DNA from: Erinaceus europaeus
Taxonomy: Eukaryota; Chordata; Mammalia; Eulipotyphla; Erinaceidae
DNA: 64,000 nt
NCBI RefSeq assembly: GCF_950295315.1
Contig: NC_080166.1
Location: 101,544,999-101,608,998, forward strand
Direction of reading: 5' to 3'
Positions 53,313 through 63,668 of the stretch are shown here, in pieces. The notes below the pieces were generated by a model. The model saw only the letters and a list, made by a program, of their open reading frames with translations. It searched no databases and had not been told where the DNA came from. The translations under genes were made by a program, and so were the position numbers. Each line of letters opens with the position of its first letter. The stretch's first letter is position 1.

Positions 53313-54319
53313 TTTTTTTTTTAATTTTTTATTTAAGAAAGGATTAATGAACAAAAACATAAGGTAGGAGGGGTACAACTCCACACAATTCCCACCACCC
53401 AATCTCCATAACCCCCCCCTTCCATGATAGCTTTCCCATTCTCTAGCCCTCTGGGAACATGGACCCAGGGTCGTTGAGGGTTGCAGAAGGTAGAAGGTCT
53501 GGCTTTTGTAATTGCTTCCCCGCTGAACATGGGCATTGACTGGTCAGTCCATACTCCCAGTCTGCCTCTCTCTTTCCCTAGTAAGGTGTGTTTCTGGGGA
53601 AGCTGAGCTCCAGGACACATTGGTGGGGTCTTCAGTCCAGGGAAGCCTGGCCAGCATCCTGGTGGCATCTGGAACCTGGTGACTGAAAAGAGAGTTAACA
53701 TACGAAGCCAAACAATTTGTTGAGCAATCACGGATCCCAGGCTTGGAATAGTGGAGAAATGTTAGGGAGGTACTCACTGCAAACTCTAGTGTACTTCTGC
53801 TTTCAGGTATATATTTTGCAGTAGTTTATGGGTACATGTGAACATAAGCTCTCTCTCACAGAAACTGGTGTATATCTAGGTTATGGGACTTTGTTAGAAA
53901 GTGAACTACCTGAGATGAAATTAGAGTGTACTATAAAAGGAAAGGTCTCACCTGAGTAATGAAGCTGAAGGGTTGTCATTCCACACGTGAAGTCTCTGGA
54001 CACAGTCTGAGGTGAAGCATGTTGAGGTGGCAATCGTTGCGTTGGTTAGGTTGTGATCGGCGGATGCAATATTATTTGGTTTGGATTGGGAGATGCATAC
54101 GGGAAAGTGGGCCCTACCCAAGGGTTCCAGGACTGGGGGAAGTAGGGGCTCTATAGTGGAGATGTGAGGTTCCTGCTGTCTTAGGGTTCAAAAAGACAAT
54201 CGATAGTTAATGTTATCATCACATTATTTGGTAATTGGGTTAACTTTGAAAAGTCCTTTTGTTATGGTTTGCTGTACAGTATCCAGTATCTTGTATATAG
54301 CTGTGCTATTGGATGCTTC
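53313..54319 (-). mobile_element. 5'-truncated L1, 3' UTR only
   Basis: From the T-rich tail and AAGAAAGGATTAATGAACAA to GTGCTATTGGATGCTTCC, matching L1-A about 35886-36880. GTGAATTTTTTTTT occurs at both borders (about 53310 and 54330), consistent with a target duplication. No ORF2 included. Confidence 0.92.
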
Positions 54320-54331
54320 CCCTGAACACGT

Positions 54332-54530
54332 GAATTTTTTTTTAAAGATGCATGTATTCATTAATGAAGGAGAGGTAAAGGGAGAGAATCACAGAACCAC
54401 TGTGGCACATGTAGAGTTAGTGAAGGGGCTGGACTCATGACTCTATACCTGAGGATTCAACACCTTATTAATATGCCATATCCTGTGAGGGTTCAACACC
54501 TTATTAATATGCCATATCCTGACATTTGTG
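54332..54530 (-). mobile_element. old SINE C-like element with an internal duplication
   Basis: AAGATGCATGTATTCATTAA, AATCACAGAACCACTGTGGC and GACTCATGACTCTATACC fit a diverged minus-strand SINE C. Confidence 0.5.
54451..54522. repeat. 36-bp tandem duplication
   Basis: Units 54451-54486 and 54487-54522 are nearly identical; each holds TTCAACACCTTATTAATATG. Confidence 0.95.
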
Positions 54531-54845
54531 ACTAGCATGACAGATGGTAAACAGAGACACCAAAACTATTAAAGATGTGTCTATATTACAGGAGAAATGT
54601 CATTTCTTGCCAGACTATTGGTGTGCTATATCAGAAGGAGGACGGCAGACCTATAGATCCCTCTCTTTACTAACAAAAACCTACTGGTGAGAAGTGCGTC
54701 AACAATGTTGAGAGGCTCAGTGATTGCTCCTGAGGACAGACGAGATACTGTTATGTAATTGAATTTTATTAGAATAGTGATGATAGCAGAATCTCAACTT
54801 TGTGGAGTTTGGGGAATACAATTTAACCAAAAAGAGTGAAGAAAA
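54523..54845. other. unique DNA
   Basis: About 320 bases with no supported feature. Confidence 0.4.
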
Positions 54846-55022
54846 ACCCAGCAAAATAGTTCACCTAGATAATGTTACTGCTCTGCCTTGTACATATTCA
54901 TGTTCGAACCTGGCCCTACCACATTGGAGAAAGTGTTGGTGATGTACTGTCTTTTCTTCTCTCCCTCTATCTCTGTCTGTCTCTGTTGATTTCTGTTTGA
55001 AACAGTCAGCCCAAAATAGTGA
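54846..55022 (+). mobile_element. SINE D, old
   Basis: CAGCAAAATAGTTCACCTAG, CTGCTCTGCCTTGTACATAT, GTTCGAACCTGGCCCTACCA (B-box-like GTTCGAACC), TTGGAGAAAGTGTTGGTG and CTGTTTGAAACAGTCAGCCC. Same block order as 45676-45832. Confidence 0.7.
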
Positions 55023-55360
55023 AGTTTGGTAACATGAAAAACAAAAGTTAAGTAAACACAAAAAAGAAATGAGCCTCTCCAGTTTTTTGTTTGTTTGTTT
55101 TTAGGATTTATTTGCTTTTCTTGTTATTAGTTCTCAAGATGGCTGTTTATCTAACAATACTTACATGTTTTCCTCTTCTAACACAGCATATAAGACCAGA
55201 ATAAATAGTATTTATTTTATTTTGCACATTTTCATACGCAATATGCATACACACAAAATAGACACAGTCTTACTGTCTATTATTTTTGAACATTAAAATG
55301 TTTCTCAACTCCTATTTAAACTCACTCACTAAGTATTTCAAACTTTGATTCTTTGTATAA
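55023..55360. other. unique AT-rich DNA
   Basis: No supported feature in about 340 bases. Confidence 0.45.
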
Positions 55361-55373
55361 AAAAACACATTTC

Positions 55374-55660
55374 GGGGGCCTAGCGGTGGTGCAGTGGGGT
55401 TAAGCGCACGTGGAGCAAAGCACAAGACCTGCGTTAAGGATCCCATTTCGAGCCCCCACTCCCCATCTGCCAGGGAGTCCCTTCACAGGCAGTGAAGCAG
55501 GTGTGCAGGTATCTCTCTTTCTCTCCTCCTCTCTGTCTTCCCCTCCTCTATCCATTTCTCTCTGTTCTATCTAACGATAACGACAGCAATGACAACAACA
55601 ACAATGATAAACAACAAGAGCAACAAAAGGGAAAAAATAAAATAAATTTTTAAAAAAGTC
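55374..55660 (+). mobile_element. SINE A
   Basis: GGGGGCCTAGCGGTGGTGCA, AAGCGCACGTGGAGC, CATTTCGAGCCCCC, CTTCACAGGCAGTGAAGCAG and AACAACAATGATAAACAACA. AAAACACATTTC on the left and ACACACATTTC on the right are the target duplication. Confidence 0.9.
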
Positions 55661-55680
55661 TTAAACACACACACATTTCA

Positions 55681-56032
55681 CGGGGGCAGGTGGTAGTGCA
55701 GAGGGTTAAATGCACATGGCATGAAGCTCAAGGACTGGCTCAAGGATCCAGATTTGAGCCCCCTATTCCCTACCTGCAGGGGGTCACTACACAAGAGGTG
55801 AAGTAGGTCTTTAGTTGTCTGTCTTTCTCTCCCCTTCTTTGTCTTCCCCTGCTCTCTCAATTTCTTTCTGTCTCATCCAACAAAAATGACAGAAATAACT
55901 ACACCATCAATAATAACAACAACGATAAACAACAAGGGCAACAAAAGGGAAAAAATAGCCTCCAGGAGCAGTGAATTCGTAGTGCAGGCACCAAGTCCCA
56001 GCAACAACCCTGGAGGCAAAAAATGAAAAAAA
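55681..56032 (+). mobile_element. SINE A, long 3' form, joined to an L1 3' end
   Basis: GGGGGCAGGTGGTAGTGCAG, GCTCAAGGATCCAGATTTGA, CTGCAGGGGGTCACTACACA, the AATAATAACAACAACGATAA stretch and the long-form block GTGAATTCGTAGTGCAGGCA...ACCCTGGAGGC, then a short A-rich run. It is followed at once by an L1 3' end. Confidence 0.9.
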
Positions 56033-56121
56033 ATGAGGTGGTGGGAATTCTGTGGAGATGTACCCCTCTTATGCTATGGTTTTGGGAATATCTCCTTTTA
56101 TAATAAATAAAAAAATAGAAA
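56033..56121 (+). mobile_element. last ~90 bp of an L1, adjoining the SINE
   Basis: GAGGTGGTGGGAATTCTGTGG, GTACCCCTCTTATGCTATGG and the tail TTATAATAAATAAAAAAATAG match the last bases of L1-A before its tail. No target duplication separates it from the SINE; CATTTCAC lies before the SINE (55673-55681) and after this L1 piece (about 56130-56138). Confidence 0.8.
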
Positions 56122-56207
56122 AAACACAAACATTTCACATGATGTAAATGCCTTCAAGTATGATGAACTTGTTTTATATTACAATACATATTTACTCTTG
56201 TTAAAAA

Positions 56208-58670
56208 TGCATTAAATTTGTATATGGCTCCGGGGAGAATATTCATTTTGATGATATTTATTCTTCCAATCCATGAGCATGGGATACCTTTCCATTTCTT
56301 GGTATCAGTTTCTATTTCCTTGAGTAGCGACTCATAGTTTTCAGCATACAAGTCTTTCACTTCTTTGGTCAACTTTATTCCTAGGTATTTGACTGATTTT
56401 GCTGAAACAGTAAATGGGAGTGATTTCTGGATGTCTTCTTCTTCAGATTTAGTGTTTGCATAAAGAAATGCCACTGATTTTTGTACATTGATTTTGTAGC
56501 CTGATACCTTGCTATATTGCCTAATAACATCCAGTAATTTTCTTCTGGATTCTTTAGGTTTTTCTTTCTATACTATCATATCATCTGCAAATAGTGAGAG
56601 CTTGACTTCTTCCCTTCCAATCTGTATTCCTTTGATTCATTTATGTTGCCTGATTGCTACTTCAAGAACTTCCAATACTATGTTGAAGAGTAACAGTGAC
56701 AGTGGACAGCCCTGTCTAGTCCCCGATTTGAGGGGGAATGCTTTCAGCTTCTGTCCATTGAGTATGATGTTGGCTGTAGGTTTGCTATATATAGACTCCA
56801 CTATCTTGAGGAATTTCCCAACTATTCCCATTTTTTGTAGAGTTTTGAGCATGAATGGGTGTTGGATTTTGTCAGAGGCTTTCTCTGCATCTATTGAGAT
56901 AATCATGTGATTTTTGGCTTTGCTTTTATTGATGTGGTGAATGACATTGATTGACTTACGGATGTTGAACCAGCCTTGCATTCCTGGGATGAATACCACT
57001 TGGTCATGATGAACAATCTTTTTGATATTTTGCTCTATCCGGTTGGCCAAGATCTTGTTTAATATTTTGGCATCTATGTTCATCAGCGATATTGGTCTGT
57101 TGTTTTCCTTTTTTGTTCTGTCCCTATCAGCTTTTGGTATCAGGTTGATGTTGGCTTCATAGAAGGTGGAAGGGAGTATTCCTGTTTCTTCAATCTTATG
57201 GAAAAGCTTAACAAGTATGGGTACCGTTTCCTGAAAGTTCTGTAGAATTCATTTGTGAAGCCATCTTGTCCAGGACTTTTATTGTTGGGGAGATTCTTAA
57301 TAACGCTTTCAATTTCTTTGTCTGTGATTGGTGCATTTAGATTTTGTAGTTCTTCTTGGTTCAGTTTTGGAAGTGCATATGCTTCTAGGAATTGTTCCAT
57401 TTCTTCCAGATTCTCTAGCTTGGTGGCGTATAGTTCTTTATAGAAGTTTCACAGGATTCCCTGGATTTCTGTGGTGTCAGTTGTGATATCTCCTCCATCA
57501 TTTACAATTCTATTAATTTGAGTCTTCTCTCTTTTTTGTTTGGTAAGTCTGGCTAGGAGTTTGTCAATTTTGTTTAATCTTTCAAAGAACCAACATTTGG
57601 CTTCATTGATCTTTTGTATGGTTCTTTTATTTTCGATATTGTTTATTTCTGCTCTATCTTTAGTGATTTCTGTACTTCTGGTTGCTTTAGGGTTCCTTTG
57701 TTCCTCTTCCTCTAAGTCCTTGAGTTGTGCAGTAAGGTCGTTCATTTGAGCTTCTTCTTGGTGTTTAATATGTGATTGTATGGTTATAAGTTTCCCTCTC
57801 AGTACTGCTTTAGCTGTGTCCCAAATATTTTGATAGGTTGTGTCTTCATTTTCATTTGTTTCCAGGAACATTTGAATTTCCTGCTTGAGTGAGTCTATGA
57901 CCCTGTGGTTCTTAAGGAGTATGTTGTTTAGTTTCCAAATTCTGTGACTTTTAATAATTTTCTGTTTGTTGTTAAATGTTAGTTTTACTCCACTGTGATC
58001 TGAGAAGGTACTTGGGATGATTTCAATGCTCTTGAATTTATTGATGCTGTCTTTGTGGTCTAACATGTGGTCTGTCCTTGAGTATATGTTATGTGGATTT
58101 GAAATTCTAGTTTTTTGGGGTGAGGGACTCTGAAAATGTCCATGAGGTCTAGTCTGTCAATCTCTTCATTCAATTCTCTTGTATCTTTGTTGTTTCTCTG
58201 CTTTGTTGCTCTGTGTAAGTGTGAGAGTGGGGTATTGAAGTCTCCCACTATTATTGTATTACTATTGATGTATTTTTGAAATTCTTTCAGTAAGTGCTTG
58301 ACGTATTTAGATGGTCCCTCATTGGGTGCATAGATGTTAATGATTGTTAAGTCTTCTTCGCTGATTGATCCTCTAATCATTATGTAATGTCCTTGCCTAT
58401 CATTTATTACTTTATTTAACTTAAAATCTACTGTGTCTTAGATGAGAATGGCTGTTCCTGCCCTTTTTGTGTTCCGTTAGCGTGTATGATAGTTTTCCAT
58501 CCTTTCACTTTAAGTCTGTGTTTATCTTGTTGTGACAGATGGGATTCTTGCAACCTGCATATGGTTGGGTTATGTTTTCTGATCCATCCCCCCACCCTGT
58601 GCTTTTTGATGGGTGAGTTTAAGCCATTGGCGTTTATTGATATTATGGATTTAATGTATTGTAGTGCCAT
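56208..58670 (-). pseudogene. ORF2: L1-B ORF2 remnant
   Basis: Starts [16 protein letters not shown] at 58670 (minus). The endonuclease keeps [16 protein letters not shown] and SDHSGVKL, but the RIDHML region is disrupted by a small deletion. Later pieces carry [19 protein letters not shown] and [12 protein letters not shown]; in the reverse transcriptase the next open piece begins after a break around the FADD region (about 56570-56640). It lacks the C-terminal cysteine motif because the element is truncated. Several stops and frame changes make it dead. Its uninterrupted ORF2 provides the empty-site reference for the LTR element in L1-A. Confidence 0.92.
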
Positions 58671-58869
58671 TGTTCAAAAAAAAATTTTGTTTGCTCTGAT
58701 ATATTGCAAGTATTATTGTGATGTTCTTGTTTATAAGAGGTCTTTTAGAACCTCTTTCAGGGCCGGCTTGGTGATGGTTGCCTCTTTTAACTGTTGTTTG
58801 TTTAAGAAGGTTTTGATCCCTCCATCTAGTTTGAATGAAAATCTAGCAGGGTATATTATCCTTAATTGA

Positions 58870-58975
58870 AACCCTTTTTCATTCAGGGCTCGATAGATAT
58901 CTTGCCACTCCCTTCTGGCTTTTAGAGTTTGAGTGGAGAAGTCTGCAGATAATCTATTTTTTTGATTTATGTGTT
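58870..58975 (-). pseudogene. ORF1: L1-B ORF1 remnant, mostly deleted
   Basis: The leader ACACATAAATCAAAAAAAT is joined directly to AGATTATCTGCAGACTTC, the C-terminal part of ORF1. By comparison with L1-A about 690 bases are absent. The first ~200 codons including the coiled coil are lost, so no chaperone could be made. Confidence 0.88.
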
Positions 58976-60138
58976 TCTTTTTTTTTTATGCTCTGTTGTT
59001 CCTCAGTTGTGTCTTGAGTAAAAGCAACACTGTACTAAATACCTTTATGACAATTGCACTCACCAACCTCAGGAATTACAGTAGCAACTGAAGCAAGTAT
59101 TGAAGCAGTTTAATCGTTACCAGTTAGCCAAACAATTTCTCCAGTCCGTGAAAAAATAGAAACCAAATCCCAGTGAATAAGAAAGAGAAAAGAAAGAAGG
59201 GATAGCAAGAATAGACAGTCATGCAAATCTACCATCCACTGTATATTCTAGGGGTAACAAGTGGAGAAAGGGAACTAGAGCAGAGATACACACATAGAGA
59301 GTCCACTCTGAGTCAGATTTCTTCCCCAAAATAATTCACAAATTCAGAAAGGCAAAGAAGAAGGAAGGAAGAAGTGTATGACAAGATAAAATAAAAAAAA
59401 AAAGAAGAGACAAGAGAAAGAAAAGGGGAAAGATAAGAAAAAGAGCTGTAATTAAAGAGCAGTGAAAGGAAAGGTTTTTTTATTACTATATTTTTAATTT
59501 AATTTAATTTTTTTGATTAGCTAGGATGGGGAGGGAGGGTAGAGGAGGTAGGATTAAGGAGACAAGTTCCTCCCACTATAGATAAGATGCCCAGTATCCT
59601 TGCACTGAAATATATGCTAAGAGTTAATTCTGATCAACCTAAAGGGGGGGGGGGAGTTATATGTCTTTATATAATATTAATAGTAAAATAGAGCAGGGTA
59701 AAAAAAAATAAAATAAAAACCCTGTCCCAGATTACCTCAAACCTTGTGATCAGAGGCAGCTGATTGTTAAGAATGAGAAAAAAAAACACCTCAGGACTAG
59801 ACAAGGATAGCTGAAATAGACAGTTATGCAAATTTACTATCCACTCTATATTCTAGGGGTGGCTAAAGGACGAAGGGAAGTTGAGCAGAGACACTCGCAG
59901 TGAGAGTCCACACTGGGTCAGAATTCTTCCCCTAAATAATTCCCAAATGTGTATCAGTGAATTCAAAAAGCACACTGTTTGGTGGTGTGGGGGCTGGGGC
60001 CTGTGACTTTGGAAGCTGTAGGATTAAGGAAGAAAGGATGACAAGAATGAGAAAAAGAAAAAAAATAAGACAGAGAGAGAGAAAAATGAAAAAGATAAGA
60101 AAAATAACAGTCATAAAAGAGCGGTGAAAGGAAAGAGT
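58976..60138 (-). promoter_or_regulatory. L1-B 5' UTR with a ~600-bp internal duplication
   Basis: Blocks near 59217-59350 and 59820-59970 are alternate versions of the same sequence: (C)AGT(C/T)ATGCAAAT, then CTATATTCTAGGGGT-like text, then TCAGA(T/A)TTCTTCCCC. They are about 605 bases apart. L1-A has a single copy. Each block contains the octamer ATGCAAAT (59221-59228 and 59826-59833). Confidence 0.75.
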
Positions 60139-60227
60139 TTATAGTTTCACAACACTAAGCCTAAGCACTCCCTTCCACTACCCCAGTCCCCAGTGCCCTA
60201 CCTACTTACCCCATGTACTATACTTGG

Positions 60228-60280
60228 TACCTATTGTAATGTGTGTACTTAACAAGGTGTGCCACTACCTGGCCTCAACT
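60228..60280 (-). mobile_element. SINE B head fragment
   Basis: TATTGTAATGTGTGTACTTA and AACAAGGTGTGCCACTACCT are the reversed head of SINE B; the rest is absent. Confidence 0.55.
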
Positions 60281-60454
60281 TGATTCCCATTGTGTCACCG
60301 GTGGACCCCTTAAATAGGTATTTAAATCTTAAGTTAATGTGAAGTATATAATTTAAAGAGAAATATTTCCTTAGAGTTCTCTTACTTACTTTGGTTGGGG
60401 TGCTGTTTGATTTAGTCTTTCAACATTCCTGGATATATTTCCATTACAGACTTA

Positions 60455-60721
60455 AAAAAAAAAAATTCCCTTTTTTGTTGGCCTTGTTATTTTTCATTTT
60501 GTTGTAGTTATTACTGTTGTTGTTAGCTAGGACAGAGAGAAACAGAGAGAGGAGGGGAAGTCAGAGGGGGAGAGAAAGATAGACATCTGCAGACGTGCTT
60601 CACCGCCTTTGAAGTGAATCCTCTGCAGGTGGGGAGCTGGGGGCTTGAACCTGGATCATTATGCTGGTCCTTGCGCTTCACTCCATGTGCGCTTAACCCA
60701 CTGCACTACCGCCCGGCTCCC
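60455..60721 (-). mobile_element. SINE A
   Basis: From TTCCCTTTTTTGTTGGCCTT through AGACATCTGCAGACGTGCTT, GGCTTGAACCTGGATC to CGCTTAACCCACTGCACTAC and CGCCCGGCTCCC. Nearly complete. Confidence 0.93.
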
Positions 60722-60900
60722 TACTGACTTTTTTTAAAAAATAGGCTAAGTTCATTTTTTTTTCCTGCTTAAGTTCTCTAGGAAATTCCAATTAAACTTT
60801 TATTAGATATATTATAGAGTATACTTTCCTACCTTTAGCTTCCACCCCATATTTTAGTGTCTTTGTTGTTTTATACTAATGTTTATTAAACACAAACTAT

Positions 60901-61116
60901 TTTTTAAATCATCTTTATTGATTTATTGGATAGAGACAGCCAAAAATCAAGAGGGGAAGGGGGATATAGAGATAGAGAGAAACAGAGAGACACCTGCAGC
61001 CCTGCCCCACCACTCACAAAGCTTTCCCCCTGCAGGTGGGAAGTGGGGTCTCAAACTTGGGGCCTTGTGCATTGTAACATCTGCGCTCAACTAGGTGCAC
61101 CACCACCCTGGCCCTT
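60901..61116 (-). mobile_element. SINE B
   Basis: ATCTTTATTGATTTATTGGA, TAGAGACAGCCAAAAATCAA, GCTTTCCCCCTGCAGGTGGG and CAACTAGGTGCACCACCACC. Well preserved. Confidence 0.92.
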
Positions 61117-61239
61117 AATGTTTTTTCAATTCTATTCATAAATTCTCTTGTCAGTTACAGTTAAACTTCCATAAAGTCTATTGATTTCTAATTTCAATTT
61201 TAGAATTTTATTTCTAAAACTTTAATTTCTATTTATTTT

Positions 61240-61452
61240 CTTTAAAATATTTCATGTATCTAATTATTATATAGACATAGAGGTAAATTGATAAGGAAGG
61301 GAAAAATAGAGAGAGAAAGAAATGGAAACACACTTGAAGCACTTGACTGCTTGTGAAGCTTGCTCCCTACAGGCAGGAACCAAGGACTTGAGCACTGGTC
61401 CATGAGCATTGTATCATGTGCACTCTACCTTGTACACCACTGTCTGACCTTA
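61240..61452 (-). mobile_element. SINE B, diverged
   Basis: TTTCATGTATCTAATTATTA, GACTGCTTGTGAAGCTTGCT, CCCTACAGGCAGGAACCAAG and CTACCTTGTACACCACTGTC. Confidence 0.8.
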
Positions 61453-61479
61453 ATATTTTTTATTCCTTAGTAGTCACTC

Positions 61480-62100
61480 AATAATGTTTGTTTCCTTGAA
61501 ACATGTAATTTTATTTTTTTTAAATAATAATACAAATTCTTCTATATTTTCCCCTCAATTCCAATATCGCCTTTTGAGAACATTTTGATTCACAAAAATT
61601 TTGTTGTGTCCTGGCTACTTTTCCACATTCCTTCAACATAGGTATCAGTACAATCTATCCTCAACCAAATCATCATCTTATTACACCACAGAGACTTAGG
61701 CCCTCGGGCTCCCTTTAGTAATCCTCCCATCACCTTCTGAGTCCCCAAATTTCCTGATAGACTGCCATCCACTGAGGATTCAGCTTCTAGAAGAGATTCA
61801 CCTTGTTAAAGCCTTTCTGTGAATTAGATTATATAGTATTCCCTTTCTTCTTCTGGGTTATCTTGTTCAACATGATTCCCTCTAGTTCCATTCATGTTGT
61901 AACAAAAGACAATATATCATTCTTTCTTATGTCTATGTAATATTCCAGTCTCTCTATATGCCATACCTTCTTTAACCATTCATCTGTTGTTAAACACTTG
62001 GGTTGTTTCCAAATGTTGCCTTTTACAAACAGCACTATCTTGAAGGTAGATATACATAGATCTTTATTAATAGCTTTATGACATCAAGATATTATTCAAT
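61480..62100 (-). mobile_element. ancient L1 3' end
   Basis: GATTCCCTCTAGTTCCATTC, TAATATTCCAGTCTCTCTAT, ACCATTCATCTGTTGTTAAA and CACTTGGGTTGTTTCCAAAT are the reversed end of ORF2, and the left part is an ancient type of 3' UTR. It is more diverged than any other L1 here. Confidence 0.75.
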
Positions 62101-62364
62101 ATCTGCAGAAATTATTCTGTTTTTAATTTATAGTGGTTTCTTCCTGTGGTTTTTACAGTGAATTGTTAATCTTAAATGGAGATTTGTCTTGTTAATTTGA
62201 ATGTGTCAAAATGTAAAGACTTCCATAAAGAACCCATAATTATACACAATGATTGATAAATGTCCGTCAATTTTACTCCTCTTACCCCACAATCTTGTCA
62301 ATCATTATTAAATTACTAATAATAAATTAAAAGAAAGAAGTTAAAAAAGAAGAAAACACAAAGC

Positions 62365-62598
62365 AGAACTTGAACTGGGTTTGCATACTGCACCAAAGTA
62401 AAGGACTCTGGGGTGGCAGGGAGGCTTCAGGTCCTGGAGCATGGTAGTAGAGGAGGACCTAGAGGGAGTTGAATTGTTATGTGGAAAACTGGGAAATGTT
62501 ACACATATACAACTATGGTATTTTACTTTTTGTTAGTGTATTTTATTGTTGACTGTAAACCATTCATCCCCTCAATAAAATAAATTTAAAAAAATAAG
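62365..62598 (+). mobile_element. old L1 3' end
   Basis: TGCACCAAAGTAAAGGACTC, GGTCCTGGAGCATGGTAGTA, GTTACACATATACAACTATG and CCCCTCAATAAAATAAATTT match the piece at 20418-20826. Confidence 0.85.
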
Positions 62599-63016
62599 TG
62601 ACTTTCTCAGGAACAAATATAATCCTATTTTTTTATTCTAAGATTTTAGACAACTGCAAAACTCAGTGGGAACTACTGATGCTTAAACTTTTTCAGAGAT
62701 GTTTTTTTTTCTTGTTCTTCTTGTTTGTTTTGCATATACTTTCTTACTAAGCAGAAGGCAATTTCCTACTATATTTGACATTAATTATGTTTACCCTTAA
62801 TCTTAAAAAAAAAAAGGCATGTTATCTTACTAAATGCATGCATGGCAGACTGTGATTTTATTTTCAGACAGTAAAATTTTTAAGAAAATGGTAAAAACTG
62901 AAAACCTGATTCTGTTTCCTAATGGTTTAAAAATACTCCTATGACAAGAATTCTCTTTGGTTCATGAGTCCTGAGAATTTCTTAAATGTTAATGATATTT
63001 TTAAGACCACAATTGC
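62599..63016. other. unique AT-rich DNA
   Basis: About 420 bases with no supported feature. Confidence 0.45.
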
Positions 63017-63668
63017 AAATATATATATTATATTATATATAATATATAATATATAATATATAATATATAATATATAATATATAATATATAATATATAATA
63101 TATAATATATAATATATAATATATAATATATAATATATAATATATAATATATAATATATAATATATAATATAATATATAATATATAATATATAATATATA
63201 ATATATAATATATAATATATAATATATAATATATAATATATAATATATAATATATAATATATAATATATAATATTATATATTATATATAATATATAATAT
63301 ATAATATATAATATATAATATATAATATATAATATATAATATATAATATATAATATATAATATATAATATATAATATATAATATATAATATATAATATAT
63401 AATATATAATATATAATATTATTAATATATATAATATATAATATATAATATATAATTATATATAATATATAATATTATTAATATATATAATATATAATAT
63501 ATAATATATAATATATAATATATAATATAATATATAATATATATATTATATATTATATATTATATATTATATATTATATATTATATATTATATATTATAT
63601 ATTATATATATTAATAATATATATAATATATAATTATATTATATATATATATTATATATATATATATA
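63017..63668. repeat. 652-bp A/T-only array of a 7-bp unit in both orientations
   Basis: No G or C occurs in 652 bases. Most of it is (TAATATA)n. A short switch to the reverse complement (TATATTA) occurs near 63270-63285, a longer one at about 63536-63605, and a distinctive ATTATTAATATATATAATA block occurs twice (about 63418 and 63474). Inverted arrays can fold into long hairpins. Length may be unreliable in an assembly. Confidence 0.97.

Larger units (their letters stand above)
56208..60138 (-). mobile_element. L1-B: minus-strand L1, truncated at both ends, ORF1 deleted
   Basis: On the minus strand it runs from within the 5' UTR (near 60138) through a duplicated 5' UTR segment, a junction that removes most of ORF1 (near 58950) and ORF2 to about 56208, where it stops inside the reverse transcriptase C-terminal part at a point matching L1-A 34258. 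There is no 3' UTR or tail. L1s are normally truncated at the 5' end, so loss of the 3' end points to a later deletion or rearrangement. Confidence 0.93.

Noticed and set aside
58950..58975. ORF1 deletion of L1-B as an RNA splicing product
   Set aside because: The junction bases do not fit a GT donor and AG acceptor when compared with L1-A.
56033..60138. The short plus-strand L1 3' end and the minus-strand L1-B as one twin-primed L1
   Set aside because: In twin priming the inverted piece precedes the forward 3' end. Here the forward 3' end with its tail comes first, and a target duplication closes after it, so these are separate insertions.
63017..63668. CRISPR-like or satellite array
   Set aside because: The unit is 7 bp with no spacers and only A and T; it is a simple microsatellite-type expansion.
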